From Nemertoderma westbladi (Eukaryota > Xenacoelomorpha > Nemertodermatida > Nemertodermatidae), in contig JAUCBJ010002602.1 of the NCBI GenBank assembly GCA_032718475.1, forward strand, positions 1 to 63,895: DNA of 63,895 bases, written 5' to 3'. The notes under the pieces are model-generated. The model worked only from the letters and a program-made list of their open reading frames with translations, did no database searches and was not told the origin of the DNA. Every line of letters begins with the position of its first letter. Position 1 is the stretch's first letter. Shown piece after piece: positions 55,587-63,895 of this stretch. The position numbers and the translations under genes are program-made.

Positions 55587-57691
55587 TCAGTCTATCATCA
55601 CACATTCCTTAATGACTAGACAGGGGGCACGGTCCACTTGAACTGGAGGTTGGAACGCTGGACAATTAGCATTGAGTAGGCCATTGAGTTGACCCGCTGC
55701 GACTACATCTTTGTTGAAGGTGTTTTCGATGTCCGGGTAGACAGTAATGTTCTCCTTGTGGGTACTGGAAGGTCTTTCGCCAAGGAAGGTAATATCGTTG
55801 GGGCAGAAGAGAGGTGCTGTGGCTGATAGGGCTGAGTGGGCGCCTGAAGAAGTTGGAGTTGTGGTGTCCTGTTCGGGTAAGGATGTTGTTTGTGACTGAA
55901 CTGTAGGTGTCTGTGGCAAAGGAGATGTTGTAGATCTCTCAGGGGTGGAATTCGAATTTGAATTGTTAAAGTGCACAAGCTCAGCCGCGATGGATACGCA
56001 GTCATGGGTTACTGGTTGTGACATAGTAATTGGTTGGAATTGGACAGTGGGCGATGATTGAATCTGCGTTACTGGCTTTGTTTGGGAATGTGCTGGTGGA
56101 GTTTGCAATTCCAACGTTGCATGTGCTATCGGCATCTTCTTTTTGCTCTTGACTACTTTATTGGGCTTAGTGAGGGATGGTATTGGGGCAGGTAGGCCTT
56201 TGCTCCTCGTACAGGGTCCTGAGGTAATATTACTAGGTGTGCAAGCTATCTCTGCATGTGTTATATTGTGGCGTGGGGCAGGGTGTACTAGGTGTTCTTC
56301 AGTGTCAGTGAAGCTATGTATGGTCGAATTGGGATTATCTGAGGAGACTTTAAAAGTGGCGTCCAAGGGGGCTGGTGTAATACGGGACGTTTGGGGTGGA
56401 GTGGTGTAGGCTATACTATTACTGGTGCTACTAGAAATGTGTGATGGTTTCAGGGGTGGGCGGGTAGAGGTAACAGTACACGACATTGGTAGGGATGGGC
56501 CCATGCATGTGCATGCCGCACTATACACAGTACAGTTACTGCTACAAATACAGGTATTTGTTGAAAAAGATACACAAGTTTTACTATTGATTGGAACAGA
56601 TGTAACAAAATTATGATTGAATCGATCCAACCATTCAAGTCCGGATTGCCCCTCAGTCGTCGTCCCATGGGAACCCGCCGAGGAAGCGGTGACCGTCCCC
56701 CCGGGGGAACCTGCCGAGGAAGCGGCAGCCGTCGTCCCGAGTGAACCCGCTGAGGAAGCGGTGGTCGTCGTCCCGGGTAAACCCACCGAGGAAGCGGTGG
56801 TCGTCGTCCCAGGTAAACCTGCCGAGGAAGCAGTGGTCGTTGTCCTGGGTAAACCCGCCGAAGAAGCAGTGGTCATCGTCCCGGGTGAACCCACCGAGGA
56901 AGCAGTGGTCGTCATGCTGGGTAGACCCGCCGAGGAAGCACTGGTCGTCGTCCTGGGTAAACCCGCCGAAGAAGCATTGGTCAACGTCCCGGGTGAAGCC
57001 GCCGAGGAAGCAGTGGTCGTCATCCTGGATAGACCCACCGAGGAAGCAGTAGTCATCGTCCCGGGTGAACCTGCCGAGGAAGCGGTGGTCGTCATCCCGG
57101 GTGAACCCGCCGAGGAAGCAGTTGTTGTCGTCCCGGGTAAACCCACCGAGGAAGCGGTGGTCGTCATCCCGGGTGAACCCGCCGAGGAAGCGTTGGCCGT
57201 CGTCCCGGCAGAACCTGCCAAGGAAACAGTGATGGTCGTCGTCGCAGGTGAACCCGCCGAGGAAGCGGTGGTCGTCCCCCGGGGGAACCCGCCGAGGAAG
57301 CGATGGTCGTCGTCCCGGGGGAACCCGCCGACGAAGCGGTGAACATCGTCCCGGGTAAAACCGCCGAGGAAGCATTGGTCATCATCCCGGTTGAACCCGC
57401 CGAGGAAACAGTGGTCATCGTCCCGGGTGAACCCGCCGAGGAAGCAGTGGTCGTCGTCCCAGGTGAACCCGCCGAGGAAACGGTGATGGTCGTCATCACG
57501 GGTGAACCCACCGAGGAAGCAGTGGTCGTCGTCCTAGGTAGACCCGCCGAAGAAGCAGTGGTCATCGTCCCGGGTGAACCCGCCGAGGAAGCAGTGGTCG
57601 TCGTCCCAGGTGAACCCGCCAAGGAAGCGGTGGTCGTCGTCCTGGATGAACCCACTGAGGAGGCGGTGGTCGTTGTCCTGGGTGAACCCAC
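55587..57691 (-). pseudogene. Ser/Thr/Pro-rich repeat protein of the C48 transposon
   Basis: On the minus strand the 36-bp repeats code SAGSPGTTTTAS-type 12-residue units (mucin-like). A Ser/Thr/Pro-rich region with many Cys follows (CICSSNCTVYSAACTCMG), then TRSKGLPAPIP and a long Pro/Gln/Thr stretch to the stop at 55587. The frame shifts once inside the repeats near 57290, so the ORF is broken. The repeats are also open on the plus strand (GEPAEEAVVVVP). I prefer the minus strand because the protease lies downstream on it. No enzymatic domain is seen. Confidence 0.45.
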
Positions 57692-57712
57692 CGAGGAAGC
57701 TGTGATCGATTG
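56660..57712. repeat. 36-bp coding minisatellite (~29 units)
   Basis: Units read about CCCGCCGAGGAAGCGGTGG, then TCGTCGTCCCGGGTGAA. The period is 36 bp (12 codons), with occasional length variants (a +3 or shortened unit near 57230 and 57280). Both strands are open through most of the array. Confidence 0.88.
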
Positions 57713-57719
57713 AGATGAA

Positions 57720-60341
57720 TTGTACTCGACTGTCGAATTTCGACCCCGCTTCTGTAGGCGAGGTTGAGTCTCACCCTAGACGGGTCGGGGCAGCCGGCTT
57801 CGCAGCTTTGTTGGTGTGCGTATCATAGTGCTGTTCCCGTATCGTATCACTGTGCATAGTGTAGTGCTGATCACGTGCTAATATCAGGTAAGTTAAAAAT
57901 AAACACCACATTAAAATCATCACCTAACATCAAAGGACCCAGGGACTCAATGCACCGCAGCATACGCCGGTTCAACGGGGACACATGCAGTGAAGAACAA
58001 TTGGAAAATTACAAGATTTCGACCCGTACTGGTCTCAACAGCCTTGATGGGATTATTGAAGGCAACTCAAAAAGCTGGACCAAAGAGGACCTTGAGTGGT
58101 ATGGATACTCACTGCAGAATATATTCTACGAAGCTGCCTGTGTATATATCCCTCAGGTTAGCATTAGGAAACGAACGCGCAACTATAGGATAAGGAATAA
58201 TCGACTCAACGAGAAATCCAAAATTACCAAAACTCTGTATGGCATTTGGTGTGAGCGTGGAAAAGGTCAGTCGGATTCATTCCACCAGATGTTCAAGGAC
58301 TCCAAACGTGCAGTGAGACGCCTCAGAAACTGGTTAACAAAGCATAAATTATCCCAACACATTCACAAGGTAGTTGATAATCAAACAGCCAGGCGACGAA
58401 ACCTTTGGAGCCATTATAATGGAAAACAAACCTCAGACACACCAGAATCTATGCGAACTCCTCTCACAACTCATTTACGTGAACAATTTCAAAGAGACTC
58501 AAAACAATCTGGTGAATGGGAAACGTTAATGGACGACATCGACATAAAATGCAAGGAAACGGAACGCCCTGTAATTTCGGAGAAAACAATAGAAAATGTT
58601 GTCCTACTATTAGGCAAGGGCAAAGCACCAGACAACCGAACACTCACCATTGAACACTTGCTCTATACAGACAAAGAAGCAGTTTGTAAACACCTATCCA
58701 GATTGTTCAACGAATCAATCCACCTCGGTGTCCTACCATCCTTTTTTGGAGAAACAGTTATCAAGTGTCTCTACAAAGGTAAAGGCAAAGACACTTTAAA
58801 TCCTTCATCCTACCGCCCTATTGCATCTATCAGTCTATTCGCAAAAATTCTTGAAGGTGTAATACTGAAGGATTACTTAGCTGACTTACAGCCTGACGGA
58901 ATGCAATTTGCCTACCAAAAGCTCATAGGGTCTGATGTCATAATTAGTGCCATACTGGAATATATTGAATTCTATCGCAGCAGGGGGTCCGGGATCTATG
59001 TTTGCCAAATGGACATTGCATCAGCATTTACTCAGTCAACCATTACCTCTTGTTCAAGAAACTATCAGGTCATATGAATCCCCATATATGTCGACTTCTG
59101 GCTGTATACTATAATTTGAGCACAGTATTCATAAACATCAACGGCTCAGTAGGTGAATGGATTCGCAATGCACAATGGCTTGAAACAAGGATCAATCATA
59201 TCACCAATTTTATTTAACTTCTACACGAATGGTGTTCTCTCACAACTACACGATGGTGGTCCAGACAGTATAGGTTGCCGAATTTTTCATTTGATTATAA
59301 GCGCGCTATCTTATGCTGATGACATACTGCTGCTGGGAACCTCTGACAACGAAATCAAACAGATGACCACTCTCATACAATCCAAACTGACTAATCTAAA
59401 CCTTGTCTTGGAAACAACCAAAGTGAATTGGATATTCAAAGAACCATACCATAATAAAAAGAATCAGAGCCCACCACTCATGATTTCCATTAATGACCAT
59501 CTTCATGCAGCATCACCGTTCCTAACATTTCTTGGGGTCACAATCTATGGAAGTCCGGGACATAACATAACAGGGGCCTCAGACATCATACAATCGATCG
59601 CCACTCTCGCAGACTCTTTCCACAGAAACGGGTGGACGACCAAACACTATCCTGTACAGACGGTGGCATTGTTATGGCAGACTGTTGCCCTATCGTCCTT
59701 GTTATACCGACTCAAGTTTCGCATTGGGGAGCTATCCAAAAAGGACACTGAAACTGTGGAATTGTATTACAGGATACAATTACGGGGGATCCTGCACTTA
59801 GGATGCTATGTATCCAATGAGACCCTTTATCATCTGTTTGGAACTGGAACACTGTCGCTAGAGGGTTACAATTCATGTTTGGATACGTTGCTTCGTGCGC
59901 TAAAATGCCCCAACATGAATGTCCAAGAATCCCTCCGGATTACATTGCAATCTAACCATCGTTCTGAGTATCAAGGACTGGGGGTGGGGAGCATGAACAG
60001 AAAATCGGTCATAAGTCACGGACTACCCTGCATTACATCACTCTGCAATTACGAGTACCATACTAAAAATGTATTCCAACGTTTATCCCCACTAACCGCA
60101 TCACCACAACACGCTGAAGAAGCTCGATTTATACAACAGATTTATAAATTATCAGGGATCACTTTCAGTGCTAAGCACAAACATATTACTGAATTCTTCA
60201 ACATTTAGCAATTTCAATTTTCGTGTTTTTATTAGTCTGAACTAACAGTTTTTACTAAGCATTTTACTATATATATTTAATAGTATGTGTATTTTGATGT
60301 GTCATTGTTACTATATGTGAATTAAACTAAATCAATCAATC
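57720..60341 (+). pseudogene. Non-LTR retrotransposon RT, two frameshifts
   Basis: Plus-strand frames at about 57950-59077, 59002-59217 and 59153-60208 together cover an RT. KGKGKDTLNPSSYRPIA marks the fingers, QMDIASAF palm motif A, GLKQGSIISPILFNFY motif B, and SYADDILLL motif C. A C-terminal region with YLG-like FLGVTIYG follows. Two frame changes lie between motifs A and B, so it is not functional. No endonuclease is found upstream. The 3' end has a simple (AATC)n tail at about 60327-60341, as in CR1/L2-type elements. The 5' boundary is not defined. Confidence 0.8.
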
Positions 60342-60697
60342 GAGTAGAGTGTTCTCATGTCCACTCTGAGTGCACTTCACTGCGACCTGCACCTGGAAGC
60401 AGGGGTAAAGGGCATGACCCAGCAGATGAGCTGCACAGCCAATAATGGTGGGTCATGTGCACCAGAGTAGATATGGGTGATGGGCCTCATATCTGATTCC
60501 ACTGCGACACCCACCCTGTGGAATGGCAAACCAGGGTGTGGTATTTGCCCGAGAGCAGAACCAGACAGAGACAGAATAACTGTAGGGTTACTGCTAACAA
60601 CCACGGTGGTAACATTATATTTTTTTATCTATTTATATCATGTGGCAAGACCCTCCACCGCCCTACTAACTCTCCACTCCCCAGACACCCCGAGTAA
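60342..60697 (-). other. Right (5') end of the C48 transposon
   Basis: It contains a 75-codon minus-strand ORF at 60377-60604 of unknown nature and ends in the right TIR (60650-60697). It may be the promoter and 5' region of the transposon gene, cut off from the rest by the plus-strand non-LTR insertion. Confidence 0.35.
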
Positions 60698-60729
60698 TAA
60701 TGCACACGTCACACGTTCCTCGCCACGTA

Positions 60730-61310
60730 CTACAGTACACCGTAGTACAACATGGCTAGGCATCAGGTACTACCCTAGTATTAACCACCTAGGCATCATG
60801 TACTATCGTAGTATTAACCACCTAGGCATCAGGTACTATCATAGTATTAACCGCTAAGGCATCAGGTACTATCATAGCATTCACCGAATAGGCAACTGGT
60901 ACTACCGTAGTATTAACAAGCTAGGCCTCAGGTACTACTGTATTATTAACCACCTAGGCGTCAGGTCCTATCATAGTATTAACCGCCTAGCCACCAGGCA
61001 CTACCGTAGTATTAACCACCTAGGCATCATGTACTATCATAGTATTAACCGCCTAGACATCAGGTACTATCATAGTACAGTATTAACTGCCTAGGCATCA
61101 GGTACTACCATAAAATTAATTGCCTAGGCAACTGGTACTACCGTAGGCCTAGTATTAACCACCTCGGAAACTTGGTACTACCGTAGTATTAACCACCTCG
61201 GCAACTTGGTACTACCGTAGTATTAACCGCCTAGGCAACTGGTACTACCGTAGTATTAACCGCCTAGGCAACTGGTACTACCGTAGTATTAACCACCTAG
61301 GCAACTAACT
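60730..61310. repeat. 33-bp minisatellite (~17 units)
   Basis: Imperfect units read AGGCATCAGGTACTACCGTAG then TATTAACCACCT. Two sequence types occur: CATCAGG/ATGTAC-type on the left and CAACTGGTAC-type on the right half. Confidence 0.85.
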
Positions 61311-61785
61311 AGCGGCAACATTCTAGCTGTACTTCATAATTACTTCCCTTCGTCCCGTCAAAAATTTAACTATCTGCAACCTGTGTTATTGACTCTCGTT
61401 TATTGTTTTAGTTAGAATAAAGTGTCACTGTAACCTGCTCTTTTTCCTGAATTTATAATTTAGCATTCTAATTTATACCTAATTGGACCTTCGTATACTA
61501 CGGTAGAATCAGTTACCTTGGCACATACTGTAGTACTACAACGGTATTACCTGATGCCGGGTAGTACATACCTGGTGCCTCCTACACTGGTGTCTTTCTT
61601 GGTCTTATTGTTGGCTAAGCCTGCTCAGCTAACAGCCAATATTTGGCAACTTTAGAGACTTACAGTATCACAATCACCATATCAGATTCCCCATGAGGCT
61701 ATAGGCTATGTATTTTCTGGAGATGTCTACATTTTTGTCAAAATTACGTCATCGCTCTTCTAGTTGGTGCTTGGTGATTGGTGTT
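61311..61785. other. Spacer with an inverse copy of the dispersed motif
   Basis: No gene is seen. At about 61380-61445 GTTTATTGTTTTAGTTAG and CTGTAACCTGCTC give the inverse of the CAGGTTAC...AAAACAATAAAC motif found at 9345-9610, 9845-9890 and 45060-45110. Confidence 0.5.
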
Positions 61786-61789
61786 AATA

Positions 61790-63539
61790 CTTTTATTATT
61801 ATTATTAATCGACAACAAGCATACGTATATGTTATTGTTGAATTGCACATTAACTATAATCGTGCTAGCAATCGCTCCCTTACGGCAAATGCTTTACTCA
61901 GATATAAAGCTAAGTTTTTTAAATCTGGTTTGCGCCGTAGTAATGCCTTAAACTTATATACCGATGGGTTTATAGTGTAATATTGCCGTAAATAAGTTTG
62001 CCTTATATTTGAGTAAGCAGGACACACAAGCAGACTCAAGTTACAAATTTTACACACCCGATCCTGTACAGCTCTGTGATCCCAACGACCAACTTCAATC
62101 TCTAAGTTGTGGGACGAGCACCGAAACCTTGCGAGGGTTTGACGTAAGCCATTATTGTCCTTTAATAAATGTAGATATTCTTCTGTTCCGAATTTATTTT
62201 TAACGTAATATTGTCCTTTGGAAGAGTTTGATATATCAGCCCACCACCCTTGTATGAATTGATCCATTAAAACTACCCTTACGTTATTTAAGAATAATTT
62301 GGCATCCCCAACATTTTGAGACTCCCATGCCCAACTTTGGCCCAGGCCATTTAATACATCCCTTACCATTGAAACCCAGTTTGTCGCTGACCCCTGCAGT
62401 GCATCCTCGTAAAGTACCTGATACATACGTTTAGTCAGTCTCGTCTCCGGGAGAGTCAAAGTTCTTACCCAAAATTTTACAATTGTCAGCTTTCGTGAAA
62501 CTGAAAGCGGCACAGCCCCAGTTTCCCCGTAGACGGCAAAATCAGGAGTGCTCCGTTTTACTCCAAGTAGGCGTTTCAAAAAAGCTAAATGAACACGCTC
62601 AATTGCCGGAGCAGAATGAAATCCCCAAACATCGGCACCGTAACTTAAAATTGGCGCAATCAATATCGAGAATAGCTTGTACTTCAATGCAAATGACAAA
62701 TTTGGAAATTTAATAAAATACCTATAGAGCGAGAATAAACCCTTTTCAGCCTTTTGCGCCAGTATTCTTTGGGCGCATGCAAATTTACCTGTAAATGACA
62801 AGGTGATTCCCAGATAATTGTATTGTGAGACAACACCAACACTCTCCCCTTTATAAAACCATTTGTCTCCTCTCGCCAATGAACCCCCTCTCCGAAAAAC
62901 TACGACATTTGTTTTGTCCAGATTAACCCGTAGGCCCCAATACTCTGAATAAGCCCCTAAGATATCAAAAGATCTCTGTAAGTCCGATCCTGTGGTGGCT
63001 ATTAGTACCAGATCGTCCGCGTAAAGTAATAGAAATAGCTGCAAGTGGGATAGGGTGATACCATTCACACCGCCAAGTCTCAGCTCAGCCTCCAGGTCAT
63101 TGAGAAAAAGAATAAAAAGTACCGGGGACAAACATTCCCCTTGCAATACGCCCAAAAAGCAGTCATACGCCTCAGATATGCCCCCATTCCATTTCACTCG
63201 CGACTTCACACTTTCATAGAGACTCTTAATAACCTGAAATATCTTTCCTGAAAATCCAAGGCAATTGAGTTTCACCCATAGAGCATCGCGTTCCACACGG
63301 TCAAATGCCTTTTGAAAATCTATAAATCCGCAATACAGTTTATTACCATGAGACGTGAGATAATTTATCAACCCACTTAACACAAACAAATGGTCTGTTG
63401 TTCTGTAGCCTGCACGAAAAGCAGCCTGGGAGTCGTTTAACACCTGAAAACCGCGCACGAAAAAGTCGCGCACGGATTGGTTTCGACTAGTGTAGTGAAT
63501 CAAATACTTGTCATAGACTAAAAAGCGATTTATTATCTA
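61790..63539 (-). mobile_element. 5'-truncated non-LTR retrotransposon
   Basis: Extends from the truncated RT at 63536 to a (TAA)n-like 3' tail at about 61793-61809 on the minus strand. The 5' end abuts a 287-bp satellite without transition, as expected from incomplete reverse transcription at insertion. TAA-type tails are known for the I group of non-LTR elements. Confidence 0.75.
61854..63536 (-). CDS. Non-LTR reverse transcriptase, N-terminus missing
   Basis: 561 open codons on the minus strand with no start, because the 5' part is truncated; a TAG lies at the junction (63539-63537). RT motifs: QAAFRAGYRTTDHLFVL (fingers), GFIDFQKAFDRV (motif A Asp), GVLQGECLSPVLFILF (motif B), LLLYADDLVLIAT (motif C), then NYLGITLS. 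The C-terminal domain contains RFRCSSHNLEIEVGRW and CKIC...LLVCPAY, a zinc-binding-like motif that appears shortened. The frame is undamaged, so the insertion is fairly young. Motif 1 of RT and any endonuclease are missing. Confidence 0.9.
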   Translation of the reverse strand: MINRFLVYDKYLIHYTSRNQSVRDFFVRGFQVLNDSQAAFRAGYRTTDHLFVLSGLINYLTSHGNKLYCGFIDFQKAFDRVERDALWVKLNCLGFSGKIFQVIKSLYESVKSRVKWNGGISEAYDCFLGVLQGECLSPVLFILFLNDLEAELRLGGVNGITLSHLQLFLLLYADDLVLIATTGSDLQRSFDILGAYSEYWGLRVNLDKTNVVVFRRGGSLARGDKWFYKGESVGVVSQYNYLGITLSFTGKFACAQRILAQKAEKGLFSLYRYFIKFPNLSFALKYKLFSILIAPILSYGADVWGFHSAPAIERVHLAFLKRLLGVKRSTPDFAVYGETGAVPLSVSRKLTIVKFWVRTLTLPETRLTKRMYQVLYEDALQGSATNWVSMVRDVLNGLGQSWAWESQNVGDAKLFLNNVRVVLMDQFIQGWWADISNSSKGQYYVKNKFGTEEYLHLLKDNNGLRQTLARFRCSSHNLEIEVGRWDHRAVQDRVCKICNLSLLVCPAYSNIRQTYLRQYYTINPSVYKFKALLRRKPDLKNLALYLSKAFAVRERLLARL

Positions 63540-63540
63540 G

Positions 63541-63895
63541 AAGACATCGTCTGATTGCTGTTAAGTCCGAACGAATTGCAGTGTGTGTAGAGCATTTGTC
63601 CGATTAAGTACGGTTAGGAAGTAGGGGCAGCCACGCTGTAAGGTAAACCCCCAACTAAAGAATAAGTCGCACTACTGGGTTAGAGCGCGTACTCCCTAAT
63701 CATTTCGGAGTCTGCATGTCCTGTAGTTTATTTAGGCTTGAGAGTAGTCTGCCATCGTTTAGTCTGTACTTTGTTTGTGTAAGTCTGTACGGGTAGCGTA
63801 TAATTTTATTTAAATAATTTGTAGGCTGGATAGTTGTCTGGCTGTTATTAAGTCTGAACGGATTGCTGCGTGTGTAGATCATCTGTCCGATTAAG
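63541..63895 (+). repeat. 287-bp tandem repeat, inverse of BEL-1 leader repeat
   Basis: GTCCGATTAAG at 63598 recurs at 63885, a 287-bp period. The sequence is the reverse complement of the unit at 40890-41475 (for example GAATAAGTCGCACTACTG against the inverse of GTACGACTTATTC). It probably belongs to another BEL-like element whose leader continues beyond the window. Confidence 0.88.

Larger units (their letters stand above)
46873..60697 (-). mobile_element. Unassigned transposon with ULP1/C48 protease, doubly invaded
   Basis: The left end (TTAGTCGGGATGTCT, then AGTGGAG and GAGAGTTAGTACGGCGG) and the inverse of the right end (TTACTCGGGGTGTCT, AGTGGA, GAGTTAGTAGGGCGG) form imperfect TIRs of about 50 bp. 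On the minus strand the interior codes a Ser/Thr-rich repeat protein, a ULP1-like protease and further segments. BEL-2 (48186-54718) splits it with a clean target duplication, and a plus-strand non-LTR element fills about 57.7-60.34 kb. No target duplication could be assigned to the outer ends. C48 proteases are known in several transposon groups (for example KDZ/Zisupton-type DNA transposons and some non-LTR elements), but no transposase is recognised here. Confidence 0.5.

Noticed and set aside
56617-57713. Plus-strand ORFs with GEPAEEAVVVVP repeats
   Set aside because: The same DNA is open on the minus strand, where the C48 protease lies downstream. No plus-strand domain adjoins it.
60477-60857. 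126-codon plus-strand ORF running into the 33-bp repeats
   Set aside because: The C-terminal half is a translated minisatellite. The first half is opposite a minus-strand ORF, and neither shows a domain.

Overview
The window is animal nuclear DNA: spliced genes, GT..AG introns, several retroelement classes, MITEs and minisatellites. An integrin alpha subunit and a secreted beta/gamma-crystallin-type protein are the two recognisable host genes. The AT-rich background with frequent ACCGGT and AGGCCT strings suggests a marine invertebrate, perhaps an echinoderm or hemichordate; this is inference and the species cannot be fixed from the sequence.

Layout. 1-2690: non-coding DNA with TATA-like boxes and one 140-codon ORF, possibly the leader of a retroelement. 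2691-5858: a 3.2-kb inverted-repeat element with a TA target duplication; a 0.8-kb hAT-type element (8-bp target duplication) and another inverted-repeat element are nested in it. 5859-10500: a cluster of palindromes, a decayed non-LTR retrotransposon (minus strand) and a tRNA-like SINE. 10609-16090: integrin alpha, about 1104 residues in only two coding exons. 16424-17249: a 17-bp minisatellite between inverted ends. 19501-26637: a Helitron-like non-autonomous element (minus strand) made of 147-bp tandem units that carry CTCF-like sites, split by an apparently intact GC-rich Ty3/Gypsy element (19860-24860, identical LTRs). 27456-28312: a second minisatellite between inverted ends.

31028-43122: a 12.1-kb BEL/Pao-like element on the minus strand with long LTRs, TG..CA ends and a 5-bp target duplication. 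Its reverse transcriptase, RNase H and integrase are deleted. It keeps a 1377-codon Gag-protease ORF and, in the env position, a zinc-finger ORF interrupted by one TGA. 44643-46815: three exons of a secreted beta/gamma-crystallin gene, whose third intron, if the gene continues, holds a transposon of unassigned class (46873-60697) coding a ULP1/C48-type protease on the minus strand. That transposon is itself split by a second BEL/Pao element (48186-54718, plus strand, identical LTRs) and probably by a non-LTR retrotransposon (plus strand, to about 60341). 60730-61310: a 33-bp minisatellite. 61790-63539: a 5'-truncated non-LTR element (minus strand) abutting a 287-bp tandem repeat that also occurs in the leader of the first BEL element.

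The window is therefore mainly a stack of nested, mostly young mobile elements around two host genes. Apart from those two genes, almost everything recognisable derives from mobile DNA.
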